Part shown: positions 21,993 to 24,958 of the stretch, piece by piece
Numbering within the stretch: position 1 is the stretch's first letter
Layout of the letters: every line of letters begins with the position of its first letter
Origin: an uncultured Opitutaceae bacterium
GTDB lineage: Bacteria > Verrucomicrobiota > Verrucomicrobiae > Opitutales > Opitutaceae
DNA: 24,958 bases
Assembly: GCA_946482625.1 (NCBI GenBank)
Contig: CAMLSH010000009.1
Span: 1 to 24,958, forward strand
Direction of reading: 5' to 3'
The notes under the pieces: model-generated
What the model saw: the letters and a program-made list of their open reading frames with translations, nothing else
The model's database searches: none
What the model was told of the DNA's origin: nothing
Position numbers and translations under genes: made by a program

Positions 21993-24287
21993 ATGATCTT
22001 CTTTACGACGGGCTTCGGCCTGTTGCTTCATATCATCTTTTGGGGGGTGGGTCTTGCGCTGCTTCTGACGCCGCGCCGGTGGGAGCGTTATGCCTTGTTA
22101 TTTGCGCCTGCTGCCGGCCTCGCACTCCAGTCCGCAGTGGTGTGGTGGGGGGCAACTCTGGATTTTTCGGGCACCGACTCCTATGCAATAGCCAGTGAAT
22201 TGTTGCCGGTCCTGCTTCTGGTGGCGGGTGTCTGGCACAAGGGACGAGACAAGTGCCGCGAGCTCGCTGCGGGACTGCGGAAATGCGCGGGGGTCTGGCT
22301 GGCGATGGTGGTGGTGCTGAGCGCGCTGCTGTATCCGATGGCTCAAGCGTCGCGGACGTTGACCACCTCGTCGCTGGGAAGTTGCGATGCGGCGGATTAT
22401 GCGGCGGGAGCGCGTGTGTTTCAGGAGTTCGCGCGGAGCGAGCGAGGCGGGTTTATCGGGCTTTCGGAGGTGGTTCGCGTGGGGACGACGGACAACTTTT
22501 TCGATTTCTGGATGCGGCTGAATCATTTCACGCCGGCGGCGCTGGTGGCGTTCAATAACTCCGTCTTCAGTCTGGAGGTGCATGAGACGGTCGGGGTCAT
22601 GACGGCGGTATTCGTTTCTTTGACACTTCCGGTGGTTTTCTGGCTCGCGCGAGCAGGGCTGCGGCTGGGGCCGGCCGGGGCGGTGGCGGTGGCGTTTATT
22701 TATGGGATGAGCCCTGTCATGTGGTATGCGGTTTATCACGTGGCCATGGCGCAGCTGCTGGCGGCGATGGCGATCGCTCTGCTTACGTGGTGCGGGCTGG
22801 TGCTGTGGCGGACGGGCGCGGGCTGGCGGAATGGCTGGAGAATGACCGGACTGCTCGCGACCGCGTATTGGCTGCTGCTGGGATCGTATAATTTTATCCT
22901 CGTGGTCGCGCTGGTGCCGGCGGTGGCGTATGTCGGCGGGGGATTTTTGCGCGCGTGGAACTGGTCGATGCTCGGACGCTGGAGCGTTTCGATGACGGCA
23001 CCGCTGCTGCTCGCGGCATTGGCTTTTCATGGACGCGCGAGCGGGCTCTGGGAGCGGCTTCAATTGCTGAACAAGACCGACTTCGGGTGGAAGATCCCGG
23101 CACTGACGCCGGAAGGCTGGCTGGGCTTCGTGGCGGACGAACGCCTACAGAGTTATGAAGGCGTAGCGCGTTGGCTGCTCTGCGGTGGCGTGCTGGCCAT
23201 ATTGGCGGTGTCGCTGGTGCGAAGTGCGCGGCGCAGGGAACGCGGAGTGTGGGCGGCGGCATGCCTCTCGGTCCCGATCCTTGCGGGCTACGGCTACCTG
23301 CAATGGCGCGGAGCGGTGCACGGGACGAATGCCAGCTATGACGCGTACAAACTGCTCTCGGTGTTCTACCCAGGCATACTAGCCGTGATGTGTTGGTGGT
23401 TGAAGGGCGAACGATCCGCCTCGGCGTGGCAGCGGGGCGCGGTAGGCGTTTTGCTCGCGCTCGTGCTCGCGGCCGAGGCGCATGCGGCATGGCGTTTCAA
23501 CCAGCGAATGCGCAGACCGCCGTTGATGGTGAATGGCGCGCTTCTGCAGGTGAAAGAGGCGGAGCGGTTTCCTGAGATCACCTCGTTGAATATGCTTCCG
23601 GTCGATGATTGGTCGCGCTTGTGGGCGAACGTATTTTTGCTGCGCAAGTCGCAGCATTTTGCCGTGAACACCTACGAAGGGCGATTGCGCGGAGATCTTC
23701 GCGGTGAATGGGATCTTCTTTTCGGAGTGCTGTCTATCCGAACGCCCGATGCCAGTGTGGACGTGAGGAATCTCCTCGCTCGGGCAGAAATCGGAAAACG
23801 CCGGGCGGAAGAATCCTTGAGCGGAGAACACCTGCGACCGAAGGAGGAACCTCTTTCACTGCTCAGTTTCGTGGATACGCGAGGTGAGTATTTCATCCGC
23901 GCAAAGCTGGATTCCGGATGGTACGGAGAGGAACAGATCGCGCGGGCAGGCGAACGGTGGAGTTGGACGAAGGAAGTTGCGGCCGTCCAAATCGTGAATC
24001 CTCGGCGGCGACCGCTCGCCATCGGGCTTCGCATTCGCGCGAGGAGCCTGGTCGACCGAGAGCTTCAGATCTGGGTAAATGGGCGGCTTTTGCGGACCGC
24101 AAAGGTGGGGACACGTCTCGAGACATTGAGCTTCGATGATCTGGAATTCGTTCCCGGAGAAACCCGGATGGAGCTGCGCTCGGATCGACCGCCGCTCTCG
24201 GCGGGAGGCGACGAGCGGCTTCTCGGTTTCGCCATCTACGGTCTTGAGCTGCGTGTGCAGCCAAATGCGGAGGGAGAAAAATCATGA
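21993..24287 (+). CDS. GT-C-like multi-pass membrane protein with C-terminal globular domain
   Basis: This 764-residue protein has three N-terminal hydrophobic helices before residue 82 and another at about 100-118. A first large outer loop then carries SLGSCDAADYAAGARVF (127-143, D132 and D135), in the place where GT-C enzymes hold their catalytic acid. About eight further helices reach residue 505. A soluble tail follows, and its last part, about 641-755, aligns by eye with the end of the 17665-19290 protein: WY..E, W.W, V.I.NP, F.PGET, DERLLGFAIYGLEL. I infer an outer-face glycosyltransferase, possibly with a carbohydrate-binding tail. Its stop codon overlaps the start of the downstream SDR gene (ATGA), so translation is coupled. 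An oligosaccharide-exporting or polymerising role cannot be ruled out. Confidence 0.7.
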   Translation: MIFFTTGFGLLLHIIFWGVGLALLLTPRRWERYALLFAPAAGLALQSAVVWWGATLDFSGTDSYAIASELLPVLLLVAGVWHKGRDKCRELAAGLRKCAGVWLAMVVVLSALLYPMAQASRTLTTSSLGSCDAADYAAGARVFQEFARSERGGFIGLSEVVRVGTTDNFFDFWMRLNHFTPAALVAFNNSVFSLEVHETVGVMTAVFVSLTLPVVFWLARAGLRLGPAGAVAVAFIYGMSPVMWYAVYHVAMAQLLAAMAIALLTWCGLVLWRTGAGWRNGWRMTGLLATAYWLLLGSYNFILVVALVPAVAYVGGGFLRAWNWSMLGRWSVSMTAPLLLAALAFHGRASGLWERLQLLNKTDFGWKIPALTPEGWLGFVADERLQSYEGVARWLLCGGVLAILAVSLVRSARRRERGVWAAACLSVPILAGYGYLQWRGAVHGTNASYDAYKLLSVFYPGILAVMCWWLKGERSASAWQRGAVGVLLALVLAAEAHAAWRFNQRMRRPPLMVNGALLQVKEAERFPEITSLNMLPVDDWSRLWANVFLLRKSQHFAVNTYEGRLRGDLRGEWDLLFGVLSIRTPDASVDVRNLLARAEIGKRRAEESLSGEHLRPKEEPLSLLSFVDTRGEYFIRAKLDSGWYGEEQIARAGERWSWTKEVAAVQIVNPRRRPLAIGLRIRARSLVDRELQIWVNGRLLRTAKVGTRLETLSFDDLEFVPGETRMELRSDRPPLSAGGDERLLGFAIYGLELRVQPNAEGEKS
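24269..24284 (+). promoter_or_regulatory. Shine-Dalgarno site of the SDR gene
   Basis: GGAGGGA at 24269-24275 lies eight bases before the ATG at 24284. It is the only strong purine-rich ribosome site I found near a start codon in this window, and it sits inside the 3' end of the preceding membrane-protein gene, where the ATGA overlap also favours coupled translation. Confidence 0.7.
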
Positions 24288-24958
24288 AGAAAAGACCGGC
24301 CCGCCAACAACGAGGAGGATTCACCGACAAAAGTGTCGGAGAGGTTTTCCGTGGAAAAAAAGCGCTGATCACCGGCGGTCTGGGGTTTATCGGGTCGAAT
24401 CTCGCGCGGGCGCTGGTCGGCCTAGGCGCGGAGGTGACGCTGGTGGATTCGATGATTCCGGAGTACGGCGGGAACCTGCGTAATCTAGCCGGCATCGAGC
24501 GGCGGGTGCAGGTGAACTTCACCGATGTACGCGACGGGCATTCGCTGCCGCATCTGGTGCGAGGACAGGATTTTCTCTTCAACCTCGCGGGGCAGACGAG
24601 CCACATGGACTCGATGAGCGACCCGCAGACGGATCTGGAAATCAATGCGCGGGCGCAGCTTTCGATCCTCGAAGCGTGCCGGTTGCACAATCCGGGTATC
24701 CGTATCGTGTTCGCGAGTACGCGGCAGATCTATGGGCGGCCGGATTATTTGCCGGTGGACGAGGCTCATCCGTTGCGGCCGGTGGATGTGAACGGCATCA
24801 ACAAACTGGCGGGCGAATCCTATCACCTGCTTTACCACCGTGTGCATGGCATCCGGAGCACGGTGTTGCGGCTCACGAATACGATCGGGCCGCGCATGCG
24901 GATCAAGGATGCGCGGCAGACGTTTGTGGGCGTTTGGATCAAACAGGCGCTGCAAGGC
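24284..24958 (+). CDS. Extended-SDR NDP-sugar epimerase/dehydratase, partial (3' end outside window)
   Basis: The first 225 residues of an NAD(P)-dependent sugar nucleotide enzyme are present; the frame is open at the right edge. The dinucleotide-binding motif is TGGLGFIG at 30-37, with VTLVDS as beta-2 (51-56), FNLAGQTSHMDS at 99-110, and FASTRQIYG at 143-151 holding the Ser/Thr of the active site. The YxxxK position reads NGINK (170-174): K174 is kept but the Tyr is Asn170. RLTNTIGPRMR follows at 196-206. Residues 1-22 precede the usual start of the fold and may be a loose tail. Start choice rests on the ATGA overlap and the Shine-Dalgarno. It probably makes or modifies a nucleotide sugar for the locus; the product cannot be named. 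Confidence 0.85.
   Translation, partial: MKKRPARQQRGGFTDKSVGEVFRGKKALITGGLGFIGSNLARALVGLGAEVTLVDSMIPEYGGNLRNLAGIERRVQVNFTDVRDGHSLPHLVRGQDFLFNLAGQTSHMDSMSDPQTDLEINARAQLSILEACRLHNPGIRIVFASTRQIYGRPDYLPVDEAHPLRPVDVNGINKLAGESYHLLYHRVHGIRSTVLRLTNTIGPRMRIKDARQTFVGVWIKQALQG

Overview
The window is GC-rich chromosomal DNA. The obg, pilB-type, xseB and dxs proteins, the near-absence of Shine-Dalgarno sequences and the overall protein flavour fit a Verrucomicrobiota bacterium, probably an Opitutales/Opitutaceae relative. This is inference from protein character; no rRNA or taxonomic marker beyond partial obg is present. I saw no tRNA, rRNA, CRISPR array or intact insertion sequence.

Region 1 (1-5728) is conserved housekeeping. 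On the + strand there is the 3' end of obg, a stand-alone secretion-ATPase N-domain-like protein, a full PilB/GspE-type ATPase, and a TPR lipoprotein. Converging on these from the - strand are xseB and dxs (exonuclease VII small subunit and DXP synthase). The DXS has GDA where GDG is usual in the thiamine-diphosphate motif.

Region 2 (5729-8398) is gene-poor. It holds the decayed remains of a DUF6036-type nucleotidyltransferase gene, one type IV pilin-like gene followed by a textbook intrinsic terminator, and about 0.8 kb without a convincing gene but with a degenerate direct repeat.

Region 3 (8399-24958, cut at the right edge) is a surface-polysaccharide or glycoconjugate locus. It contains three GT2 glycosyltransferases (two of the polyprenyl-phosphate-sugar synthase type), a small four-helix SMR/EamA-like transporter, three SAM-dependent methyltransferases, three large multi-pass proteins with GT-C character, a GT4 glycosyltransferase with a beta-rich N-terminal appendage, and an extended-SDR NDP-sugar enzyme. 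Genes alternate strands, which suggests piecemeal assembly. Several intergenic gaps carry hairpins, and two gaps share an approximately 90-bp repeat.

The most coherent working model is a lipid-linked single-sugar pathway. GT2 enzymes load a sugar onto polyprenyl phosphate, the SMR-like protein flips it, and the GT-C-like membrane proteins transfer it outside the membrane. Cytoplasmic GT2/GT4 enzymes, methyltransferases and the SDR would build and decorate the acceptor glycan. Two of the membrane proteins share a C-terminal globular domain that I can align by eye, and the 1107-residue protein looks like two membrane modules joined through a beta-rich domain. These are the least ordinary parts of the window.
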